A stretch of DNA of 64,000 bases from Epithemia pelagica. Taxonomy: Eukaryota; Bacillariophyta; Bacillariophyceae; Surirellales; Surirellaceae. Each line of letters starts with the position of its first letter. Positions within the stretch are counted from its first letter, which is position 1. Of the stretch, positions 1 to 7,822 are shown piece by piece. Location: positions 434,001 to 498,000 of the forward strand of contig OX337234.1 of the NCBI GenBank assembly GCA_946965045.2, in the 5' to 3' direction. The notes under the pieces were generated by a model. It did no database searches. It had not been told where the DNA came from and saw only the letters and a program-made list of their open reading frames with translations. The position numbers and the translations under genes are program-made.

Positions 1-889
1 CGATCTGTTGACCGGGCTGTCGATCTCCTGGCGTAACGCCGTCGCCAACATGAATGTCGGAGTCGGATCTGTTGTAGGAAATTTTGAATGGGAGCAAGCA
101 CTTTTGACGGGAGGAACAGGAAAACTTTCGGAAAATGATGGGACCCCATTGGCACTGAAATGGCTCTTTGGTAAGTTGGATCAAGCGCTTGCTGTGGACG
201 GCAAGAAGCTAGGCATAAGAGACGTGAAAGGAAAGAAATTAGCACCTATCAAGGCCGATCGAAAGGTGGCAAACGGCAAGTCTGACGGATGTGTTACGGA
301 GGAATCAATGCTCGTACTTTGTGAGCGGTCTCAGGAATCGTTCTACACATACGGTATGGCACTGGTCGAGATGAAGACCGACAGGACGCCGATGAATAAG
401 GCCCAAATGTTACTCCAGCTTGCTGCTTTCTCGAGGGAAAGTGTATGGGGGCAATCAACAATTCTGCTGGGTACGGATGGGAACAAGAAATGGTACTTGG
501 TACAATTTGAGGCCCTCAACAGCATGTTGATAACCCAGTACTATGATGGGCGGGAGTGTTTGAATGAATTTGAATCTCTCCTGAAGTCTTTGAAAACCAG
601 GGAGGCAAAACTGCGAGGTAGCAAGCGCGCTAAACTTGCTCCAGTATTGGAAGAACAGTTTCAATCAGAACATCATCTTCCTGGGGCTTCTACCCCGGGC
701 ACAGCTTCTCTAGCATGGACCGATGGAGCGGGAGAAGGCCAGGATGCTGTGGACAAGGCAATAGAGAACGAGGCTCTGTTACATCGACTTGCTAACGCAC
801 TTGCGGAGTCACCTTTGAGTGACGGAGTCCGCCCATCTCTTCCGGAATGGTCTCTTGCTAAAAATGTGGTTCCTTCATACTATACGTAG
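1..889 (+). CDS. 3' end of an unrecognised protein (5' cut by window edge)
   Basis: The frame is open from the first base of the window to a TAG at 887-889, so this is the C-terminal ~295 residues of a longer protein. I do not recognise it with confidence. The middle has an E-M-K motif (residues ~121-123 of the visible part) followed by a Gln-rich helix and a strand ending LLGTDGNKKWYLVQFE. That order loosely resembles PD-(D/E)XK nuclease-like folds seen in Crinkler-type effector proteins, but I cannot see the first catalytic Asp, so this is only a hint. The tail is low-complexity and probably disordered. It lies ~540 bp upstream of the hAT transposon and is not part of it. A profile search with the full upstream gene would decide its identity. 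Confidence 0.45.
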   Translation, partial: DLLTGLSISWRNAVANMNVGVGSVVGNFEWEQALLTGGTGKLSENDGTPLALKWLFGKLDQALAVDGKKLGIRDVKGKKLAPIKADRKVANGKSDGCVTEESMLVLCERSQESFYTYGMALVEMKTDRTPMNKAQMLLQLAAFSRESVWGQSTILLGTDGNKKWYLVQFEALNSMLITQYYDGRECLNEFESLLKSLKTREAKLRGSKRAKLAPVLEEQFQSEHHLPGASTPGTASLAWTDGAGEGQDAVDKAIENEALLHRLANALAESPLSDGVRPSLPEWSLAKNVVPSYYT

Positions 890-1263
890 AGGGGAAGGAT
901 TGAAACCATTCTAAGAAAGCTTTTCCCCTAGCTCACACATGCTAACCCCAAAATACAAATGTCACCGCTCAAGATTTTCTGCAATTCTGAAGATCCACAG
1001 CGACTACCTCTGTTTAGAATTAAGGTGTTGTGGAATCGAAATACTGCGCTACCAGCCACCTTAATCCAACTATTAGTCGTATGTACGTCGTCCGCAAACT
1101 GTCCCCCCAATGGAGATTTTTTTCTCGATTCATATCCTATTTTCCATAAAAAATCAGAAAGGACACGCCGGCATTTCCTTGTCACATTTCAAATCAGTTT
1201 GAGCGACCCAGCGTGCATGACGGTTGCCGTTGGTTTTATGAGCTGTCGCTCGCGAGCGTCTGG

Positions 1264-1325
1264 AATTTGAATCGTGTTGATCAGAGGACGCCCGCCAACC
1301 TTCAACTGTCACTTGCACGCCGGCC
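1264..1325 (+). repeat. dispersed repeat, copy 1
   Basis: About 62 bp here match 63534-63599 at the other end of the window. The shared cores are AATTTGAATCGTG and CAACTGTCACTTGCACGC. It lies just outside the left end of the hAT element, in a gene-free stretch (890-1421) that otherwise shows nothing I recognise. It is probably part of an old interspersed repeat. Confidence 0.55.
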
Positions 1326-1421
1326 ATTCTACATGACGATTTGCTTTTGGGACATTTTATGGGGGAGAAGGACAGAGTTCTGTGCGGACGACGTACGTAC
1401 GGTTTATAGGTGGTCATGGCA

Positions 1422-1429
1422 GTGCGGAC
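1422..1429. repeat. hAT target-site duplication, left
   Basis: GTGCGGAC directly before the left terminal repeat. The same 8 bp follow the right terminal repeat at 7815-7822. An 8-bp duplication is the hallmark of hAT insertion. Confidence 0.93.
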
Positions 1430-1444
1430 CAGGGTTGTGAAGTA
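1430..1444 (+). repeat. hAT left terminal inverted repeat
   Basis: CAGGGTTGTGAAGTA, a perfect 15-bp inverted match to 7800-7814; identity stops at base 16. Confidence 0.93.
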
Positions 1445-1660
1445 AAAAGTAACAAAGTCCCAAGTATGTAGAGAATTTTACTTTACTTTTGTGTTTTTTC
1501 GTCATTCCCATTCAATTCCATTCCGACCTCTTACACGACTTCTTATTCCCAAGTAAATCCCCTATATTTGATTATAGTTACTTTCATCCGTTAAGTCAAG
1601 TCTCCTTCCCTATTTGTGTTACTTTAATTCTCGAAGTAATTCTCTCTCCACTGGACCAAT
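1445..1660. repeat. left subterminal AAGTAA/TTACTT cluster
   Basis: The stretch inside the left end has repeated AAGTAA, TTACTT and TTAAGTCAAG words in both orientations. hAT transposases typically bind short subterminal motifs in addition to the terminal repeats, so these are candidate transposase sites. The counterpart is at 7495-7760. Confidence 0.55.
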
Positions 1661-1793
1661 GAATTACAATTCCCCTACCTTCAGGCCCAAAGTACTCTAC
1701 AGAAGTCATAATTCTAAGTCTGCGACCCACAGTACGAAAGTCATTTGTTAATGTGTCGTATCAAAAGCAAACACCAAATGACTGTTTGACCCA

Positions 1794-1832
1794 ACAACCA
1801 ACAACCAACAACCAACAACCAACCACTAACAA
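1794..1832 (+). repeat. CAACAAC short tandem repeat
   Basis: A tandem array of a 7-bp unit (ACAACCA) in the leader upstream of the transposase start. It may be part of the 5' UTR; no function is implied by sequence. Confidence 0.8.
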
Positions 1833-1910
1833 CTTGAGGTGCAAAGATACAAGTACATCCCACACACACAGGCAATACACAATACGTAAACGAACGCTCA
1901 AGACAACAAC

Positions 1911-4900
1911 ATGGCTCCTCCTACGAAGAAGAAAGCATCGAGACGTTCGTCACAAGACAATAGCGAGGAAGCTCTTGATCCAGCCTCCTCCGCCAGGCTG
2001 AAGGCTCATCATTCGCAGATTAAACAGGAAAAGGATCTTATCCCCCTTCTTCCAGCACCATCATCTCAAATTTTTTCCTCCACTCCGGCTCCTTTATGGG
2101 AGTGGTCGCTCCATATCGATTGGCCAAAGTTTGAAAAGTTCCTGGAAGAATCGGAAGAACAAAAATGTGATTTTTCCATGTACGACGGTATAACCAAGCT
2201 TATTTCGAACTACAAGAAGATAATGTTCTCGTCTCATAATGAGAAAAAAACCAAAGGAGGACGCAAGAAAAAGATGGTCCCAGTCACGAAGGCTAGCAAA
2301 ATGGAAGAACTTGCTAAGCATGTTGTTATTTGCCCGCTTTGCTTCAAGGACAAGACATGTCCTCTTGACGAAGCTGTTATTGGAGCGTCGGGCAAGACTT
2401 CTAATATTCAACAGCACAGGGATTCTGCGCGTCATGCCGGTGTTGACTTCACACCTGATAAGCCGAAGTCCAGTCAGACTACCATTGGACAGTTTGCTAC
2501 CAGCCAAGTTGTCACGAGAACAGGCATACGTAAGGAATTCCGTCGCCTTATATATGAATTCGTGAACGACTGCTGTCTACCGGCGTCCACGGTAGAAAAA
2601 CCGCAATTTCGGGCCTTACTACAATATGCAAGCGCACATGGTCTTCAATTGAAAGACTCTAAGGCCGAAAACATGAGTCGTCGGGAAATTTCACGAATGC
2701 GACTCGATTCCTACGAAGAATTCTTATTTGTTGTATCCGATCTTGGCAACAAAGTCCGCTCTGCCTATGAAAAACTGTGCAAGCAACAAATACCATTTGC
2801 CACAATATGCCATGATATTTGGAATGGACCCAAATGTGACATCCTCGGGGTCACTATCATGTTCACGGATCCTCGGAACTGCAAGGTATACCGCATTCCG
2901 ATTGGACTGGCCGAAATTAGAGGCCACACGGCTGCAGACGTGTCCAAGCTGACCCATGCTCTGTTAAATGCCGTTGGATTCTCGCAGAGTGATTTATGTG
3001 CGTCAGTCAATGACAATACGGCGTCCGCCGTATTGGCTGGCAAATACATCGTGGGCACACCACGCACTGGAAAGGGTGGAAAGTGCGATATGCACAAAGC
3101 TGAGTTAATACTCAAGCACGCCACTGGACTCGTACAGCGTTCACGCAATCGAGAAGTAATCGACTCAAATCCAGACTTCATCCAAGTGTACTCGGTAGCC
3201 AAAGGATTCGCAGCATGGCTCATGAGCAGTCGGGCTCCACAAAGGTTTCAGAACCTATGTGATCATGCCGCGAGAATGGGTGCCATTGTTATAGCGATAC
3301 CCCTGCCCAATGAGACCCGAGTATCTGGCTGTATTTTATTGATTGTTGCATTGCTTCGCAACAAATGGATCATGGACGATTACGCGGCGCGAACCATTGG
3401 AGCAGATTTGGGATTTAAACGACGCTATCCCTCCCCCCATGTTTGGGAGATACTAGCTCAATTCGAGGCAATCCTTGCCCCTTTAAAAGCGGTGTCACTG
3501 TCTCTTCAAATTGACGCTCCCGGTTCCTCGTCCGCATCCTTGTTAGAGCTATATAGCGCAAGGCATGTTGCCGTCAACATGCAGTATGAGGAAATTGAAT
3601 GTTTGCCAATGACAGAAACAGAGGAACAACCTATCGCAAAGTGGGACGCGAAGAAGACGATCGACGATCTTGAGGAGAGTCGGAAAAAGATTGCTTTCGA
3701 AGACTTGGAGCCACAAAGTCGAAAACTTATTCGACGCGTGGTGAAAGAGTACAAGACCTATGTGGTCCACGAGAAAGATGAAGACGCGGAAAAGGCCATG
3801 TGCTGCAATCCACTATTGGCAAATATATTTGAAGATTTTTTCAAGGAGATGGATGCATATACTGAAAACGACATAGCCCGAGTGAAAGCCATGTTCGTGG
3901 AAGATATGGTTCGGAAGTTTTCTAGTAACAAGGTATCACGCCTTGGAGCTCTATTTGCCAAAGCAGCCGGCAATTCCCAGAATGTCCAGAATGTGGAGAC
4001 TGAACCCACTGAAAAAGTGGATGGCAAGCCCCCTGCAAAGAAGAAGAAATCGAAAGTTGCGAGTGCCTTTGCGAAAATCCGAGAGGCACGGGAAAAAAAG
4101 CAGCAAAACTTGCTAAACGTATCCGGCAGGGCAAGTCAGGCTGGACAGGAATCCCAACGAGTGGAAGAACTACGAAAGGCTTGCCGAGAATGCTGGGTTG
4201 ACTTTAAAAAAATGTGTGAATTGCTCATTGACCATCGATGGGAAATAGTCATCAAGAAATATTGCACTGTCGAGTTCAGTGAAGAGTCTCAAAAATGGGG
4301 TCAAGACGAGTGGGACGAATTCAAGGACGCTTGTGCCAATAACTACTATCTGGCAGTTGCCCGATACTTTGATGTGATGAAATGGTGGAGGGACCATGCA
4401 AATGAATATCCATTTCTCTTCCCTTCAGCATTGATTTGGCTCACGAAACCACCCACGAACGCCTTTCAAGAGCGTGTTTTTTCTTCGAGTACTTGGTTTC
4501 ATTCAAACAAGCTCATGTCGAATACACTGGAGAAACACAACGAAATGCGGACCATTGAGTACCAGACACGCTCTTTAAGGAAGAAGATCATAGAGCGAGA
4601 GAAGGAACTAACTCGCCGACAACAGTTGGATGAACCTATCCAGGCAGGTAGAAAGCAGGACAAGACGGTAATTGACACGACACAGGACAACAATGAAGAC
4701 ATGCAAGGTGGTGATAGTGCAGCTAATGCCATTTTGGTACAAGACTCTACAGGACAGCCCTCGGAACAAAACGGAGTGGAGGCTCAAGATGATGCTACCA
4801 GTTTCGGTGCTAACAGTGTCCAAAAGGAAACCACGAATCCACACAGTGAGGCAGAGAAAGAACAAGGAAGACAGCTAAGAATGGCCGCCGCAATCAAGCG

Positions 4901-5537
4901 AGCAACGGAGGAGTTGTCGGCGTACAACAAGAAAGCAGTTGTACCAGACCTTGACAATTCAGGGACGGTAGAAGCGTCTCGAAAAGAGAACTCAGAGAAG
5001 ACACAGAAGGCCGGGAAGAATGAAGAGAAAAACGACAAAGCCCAAACGACATGTGAGGGTGAGGAGCATGAACAATCATTGATGAAGTTCTTTGCAGAGA
5101 GCGATGATCCCGATGTGGGTGACACCCCCATGGAGGCAGATGATATAATTGTTGTCAGCATACCAGTTGAGGATGACACTCCCCAACAAGATGGGGAAAC
5201 TGTCGAAGATATGGACGAAAGTGATGCTGGTCTACTTCGTGCATTGAGAGAAGAGATTGCAGCCATACAAGTTGAATCGACCGGTGGTACACCTCTTTTG
5301 TCTGGTACAGGGACCCAAACAACGGATAGTACATTGGAGCAGTACAGTTCCCCTTCGGCAAACCAAGAGAAGCAAGGTGCAACCAAGCAACCAATGTCTG
5401 AGGAAGCAACAGGAAGCAAAAACGCTGACAAACATGACAAAAAGAAATCACGGGCAAGATCAAGTGATAAGAGTGATGACAACCAAACACCTAGCAAACG
5501 ACCAAAAAGAACATCAGCAAGACTCTCTTCGCCGTGA
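1911..5537 (+). CDS. hAT transposase with BED-type zinc finger
   Basis: 1208 aa, no stops; ATG after an A-rich leader. The N-terminus is basic. Residues ~133-172 form a BED-like finger (C-P-L-C ... H-x4-H) that should bind DNA. The RNase H-like core follows: HDIWNG (Asp302) and VNDNTAS (Asp368) fit the first and second catalytic acids of hAT transposases, and CDMH (~392-395) fits the family's C-x2-H motif. Residues ~825-885 match the C-terminal hAT dimerisation region (FPSALIWLTKPPTNAFQERVFSS). The third catalytic acid was not assigned by eye. About 320 further residues are highly charged, acidic and low in complexity, ending in a basic patch (SKRPKRTSARL) that could be a nuclear signal; this tail is unusually long for the family. 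It cuts and joins the element ends. Confidence 0.92.
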   Translation: MAPPTKKKASRRSSQDNSEEALDPASSARLKAHHSQIKQEKDLIPLLPAPSSQIFSSTPAPLWEWSLHIDWPKFEKFLEESEEQKCDFSMYDGITKLISNYKKIMFSSHNEKKTKGGRKKKMVPVTKASKMEELAKHVVICPLCFKDKTCPLDEAVIGASGKTSNIQQHRDSARHAGVDFTPDKPKSSQTTIGQFATSQVVTRTGIRKEFRRLIYEFVNDCCLPASTVEKPQFRALLQYASAHGLQLKDSKAENMSRREISRMRLDSYEEFLFVVSDLGNKVRSAYEKLCKQQIPFATICHDIWNGPKCDILGVTIMFTDPRNCKVYRIPIGLAEIRGHTAADVSKLTHALLNAVGFSQSDLCASVNDNTASAVLAGKYIVGTPRTGKGGKCDMHKAELILKHATGLVQRSRNREVIDSNPDFIQVYSVAKGFAAWLMSSRAPQRFQNLCDHAARMGAIVIAIPLPNETRVSGCILLIVALLRNKWIMDDYAARTIGADLGFKRRYPSPHVWEILAQFEAILAPLKAVSLSLQIDAPGSSSASLLELYSARHVAVNMQYEEIECLPMTETEEQPIAKWDAKKTIDDLEESRKKIAFEDLEPQSRKLIRRVVKEYKTYVVHEKDEDAEKAMCCNPLLANIFEDFFKEMDAYTENDIARVKAMFVEDMVRKFSSNKVSRLGALFAKAAGNSQNVQNVETEPTEKVDGKPPAKKKKSKVASAFAKIREAREKKQQNLLNVSGRASQAGQESQRVEELRKACRECWVDFKKMCELLIDHRWEIVIKKYCTVEFSEESQKWGQDEWDEFKDACANNYYLAVARYFDVMKWWRDHANEYPFLFPSALIWLTKPPTNAFQERVFSSSTWFHSNKLMSNTLEKHNEMRTIEYQTRSLRKKIIEREKELTRRQQLDEPIQAGRKQDKTVIDTTQDNNEDMQGGDSAANAILVQDSTGQPSEQNGVEAQDDATSFGANSVQKETTNPHSEAEKEQGRQLRMAAAIKRATEELSAYNKKAVVPDLDNSGTVEASRKENSEKTQKAGKNEEKNDKAQTTCEGEEHEQSLMKFFAESDDPDVGDTPMEADDIIVVSIPVEDDTPQQDGETVEDMDESDAGLLRALREEIAAIQVESTGGTPLLSGTGTQTTDSTLEQYSSPSANQEKQGATKQPMSEEATGSKNADKHDKKKSRARSSDKSDDNQTPSKRPKRTSARLSSP

Positions 5538-5634
5538 AAGATTACGGAGAGAATGATTTGAGCAAAGAAGACAACAAAGGAATAGTAGTAAACATACATG
5601 ATAAGAAAGAAAGTATATGAACGATGGGTCATTG

Positions 5635-7338
5635 TTATAGGTACACTCGGGCCATGGTGTTCATGGTACTACGAATAATGGTGTTGTTGTTGAAGTTGTC
5701 TAGGGAGGCCATAACTTTGGAAGCGGAGTCTTTGGATTGAAGTAGCTGTCCTAATGATCCAAAGAGTGGATTGATTTTGGGCCATGTTGGAGATGGTATC
5801 CACGAGGTGAGCAGATGAGAGCATCTAAAAGAATCGTTCTCCATCTTATAACCTTTGCTCCAATGAAGATGATAGCACCATCTGAAAACATGAATGTCGC
5901 AAGGAATGCCTTCGTTCCTTCCGAAAGAAGATGAAATCACAATCATTGCGGTCTTGTGTCCAATGCCAATTAGCCGTTCGAATTGTGCAAGAGAAATATC
6001 TCGTGGAATTGTGCCGTCGTGGTACTGTATGAAGTAGTCGGCACAGTTAACAATGCGTTCGGCATTGAGATAATACCGTCCCGATTCGGAAATGAGTGAA
6101 CAGAAAGCGTCCATTCCGTATTGGATGGCGATCTCAATACAAGCTGATGAAGAGGTGATGCCAATGGAGAACAACCGAGGGATGATCTTACCCAACTGAC
6201 TGTCTGTTGTGCTTGAACTCATAATGATAATGACGAGGCACATAAATGCTCTGTCAGGTGGGTAGGTGTCTTCTTTATCTACTTTGGTTTCCAAGTAGTC
6301 GTCCATCCATCGCTCCCAATTGTCTCGGGGTGCAACTATCCCCTGGTCTTGGAGGTGTTGATGGAATCGAAGGAGAGACAAGAGAATGGAAAGTTGCTTT
6401 TCCTTCTGTTCGGGGTCCAGTTTGGGAACCGGAGGAAAATGGCGGTGGTGAATGGCCGTAAGTTTGGGTGGAGTACCCGGCATGTGCCGATTAGGATCTG
6501 CCTGGTAGTTAATCTTGATTTTGGAACAAGATGCAGATTGAAGGTACTTCGCCATCTGTTGGTTACGCTTGCGAGTAGGGTAGGGATGGAAAAACAATGA
6601 AGAGCGAGATACATTGTGCTTTTGATTGGAGGGGCGGGTTGGGGATTGGATCATTGTCAAGGTATTTTTTTTATGACTTGTCAGTGTCGCATGAATTTCT
6701 TGTTGTAAAATTTCAAGGAATGGAAAGATGGTATTCGGTACGAACACAAACAGAGGACCTTGTTGTTGATAGGGGAGTGGTGTTTCAACAGCGAAGCGGC
6801 AATTACATCGTATCATCCACGAGATAACAAGGGAACCCACTTTGGTAGTAACATTGGGTTGGTCCAATATGTAGTCGGCACACTTCATCAACAACATATT
6901 GCTGGTTTTGCTTCGAATGCGGGAAAAGGTAGGAGAACAAGTAATCTCGAGGCAGGGATTTCCATCCATTGGGTATTCGGTGTTGATAGAGTGAGATCCT
7001 TCGGGATCCATTATTGCTTGGACAATTGTGGTGGAAATTTTGTTGATTGTCTGCAGAGAGGGAATGCTGTTGGATTCACAGTAATGCGTCCTTGACCGGA
7101 ATGTGTTGACCTGTCGGATCGATATGGTACGACCCGTCCGGATGAGCCAAGTGTTGATGCCTTGTACAATGGTTTGGTGAAGTAGACATACATCGTCATC
7201 ATCGGAGTCATCAGTGACAAGATGTGTCTGAATCTCTTCCTCAAGGAACTCCATAAGGGAGAAAGGACAGTATAAGACAAAGTGAAGTCGGCATCTGGAT
7301 TTGAATAGGATGTGGTTGTTACTGTGGTAGAACGACAT
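5635..7338 (-). CDS. transposon-borne HhH-GPD (endonuclease III-like) DNA glycosylase
   Basis: 567 aa, intact, inside the hAT element and convergent with the transposase. The C-terminal part (~360-527) reads like endonuclease III: a hydrophobic helix ending SSSTTD (E. coli Nth has SAQATD), then YYLNAERIVNCADYF and GTIPRD, the hairpin LIGIGHKTAMIV (Nth: LPGVGRKTANVV) and CDIHVFR (Nth: VDTHIFR). Lys462 and Asp481 align with the catalytic Lys/Asp pair (spacing 19; 18 in E. coli). Known bifunctional family members use them for base removal and beta-elimination. The four C-terminal cysteines of the [4Fe-4S] loop are absent, and Nth's DNA-inserted Gln is Ser here. Residues 1-340 have no recognised domain except an acidic DDSDDDD run. 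Met29 is an alternative start. The substrate is unknown; damaged or modified bases are both possible. Confidence 0.82.
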   Translation of the reverse strand: MSFYHSNNHILFKSRCRLHFVLYCPFSLMEFLEEEIQTHLVTDDSDDDDVCLLHQTIVQGINTWLIRTGRTISIRQVNTFRSRTHYCESNSIPSLQTINKISTTIVQAIMDPEGSHSINTEYPMDGNPCLEITCSPTFSRIRSKTSNMLLMKCADYILDQPNVTTKVGSLVISWMIRCNCRFAVETPLPYQQQGPLFVFVPNTIFPFLEILQQEIHATLTSHKKNTLTMIQSPTRPSNQKHNVSRSSLFFHPYPTRKRNQQMAKYLQSASCSKIKINYQADPNRHMPGTPPKLTAIHHRHFPPVPKLDPEQKEKQLSILLSLLRFHQHLQDQGIVAPRDNWERWMDDYLETKVDKEDTYPPDRAFMCLVIIIMSSSTTDSQLGKIIPRLFSIGITSSSACIEIAIQYGMDAFCSLISESGRYYLNAERIVNCADYFIQYHDGTIPRDISLAQFERLIGIGHKTAMIVISSSFGRNEGIPCDIHVFRWCYHLHWSKGYKMENDSFRCSHLLTSWIPSPTWPKINPLFGSLGQLLQSKDSASKVMASLDNFNNNTIIRSTMNTMARVYL

Positions 7339-7494
7339 TATGAAAACATCATGGCTTGGTTTCAGGATTCAGGATTGAGAGTTAGAGTCTGGTGATTTGC
7401 GAAGCACCGTCGAACCGGCGCCAAAAGGAACACGAAACGCTGGAAGAGACTTATCCTAACGCTGCTCCTTTTTGTATTTAGCACTATACTGCAT

Positions 7495-7760
7495 TATAGG
7501 TTACTTAAGTCGCTTAGAGCAGTTACTTAAGTAATAAAGTTAAGTAATTACTTTTGGATTAAAGTCAAAGTCAAAGTCACGGGTGGAATGAGAGTAAGTA
7601 AGTCAGTGGTATAAATATGAAGAATTTACTTACGGTGAAAAGTCTAAGTCAAGTAAGAAATGCTTTAATAGTGACTTATTAGTGTGTAAGTCAATTCGTT
7701 ATCGATCACGCAGTTACTTGTTATTCATTAAGTATAGTTGACTACATATTTTAGACATAC
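7495..7760. repeat. right subterminal TTACTTAAGT cluster
   Basis: TTACTTAAGT, AAGTTAAGTAATTACTT and AAAGTCAAAGTCAAAGTC recur in this AT-rich end, mirroring the left subterminal region. They are candidate transposase binding sites. Confidence 0.55.
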
Positions 7761-7799
7761 TTGATAGTAACTAATTAAAGTACATATACTAAATACCGC

Positions 7800-7814
7800 T
7801 ACTTCACAACCCTG
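7800..7814 (-). repeat. hAT right terminal inverted repeat
   Basis: TACTTCACAACCCTG, the exact reverse complement of 1430-1444. Confidence 0.93.
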
Positions 7815-7822
7815 GTGCGGAC
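7815..7822. repeat. hAT target-site duplication, right
   Basis: GTGCGGAC, identical to 1422-1429. Confidence 0.93.

Larger units (their letters stand above)
1430..7814 (+). mobile_element. complete hAT DNA transposon carrying a DNA glycosylase gene
   Basis: The element is 6385 bp. It begins CAGGGTTGTGAAGTA and ends with the exact reverse complement (15/15), flanked by a perfect 8/8 duplication GTGCGGAC. A CAGGG terminus and 8-bp duplication are typical of hAT elements. It holds an uninterrupted 1208-aa transposase (1911-5537, +) and, 97 bp downstream and convergent, an uninterrupted 567-aa HhH-GPD glycosylase-like ORF (5635-7338, -). Both subterminal regions are AT-rich and full of AAGTAA/TTACTT words, and both contain CAAGTATGT (near 1463 and 7753, in mirrored orientation). 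Intact ORFs and perfect ends suggest a recent, possibly autonomous insertion. It abuts the 5' end of the inositol-phosphate synthase gene. Confidence 0.93.

Noticed and set aside
4784-5632. 282-aa open frame antisense to the transposase tail
   Set aside because: Mirrors the charged, low-complexity coding strand; no motif of its own.
5635-7338. Glycosylase ORF as a host gene into which the hAT inserted
   Set aside because: It lies wholly between the terminal repeats, and the target duplication encloses both ORFs.
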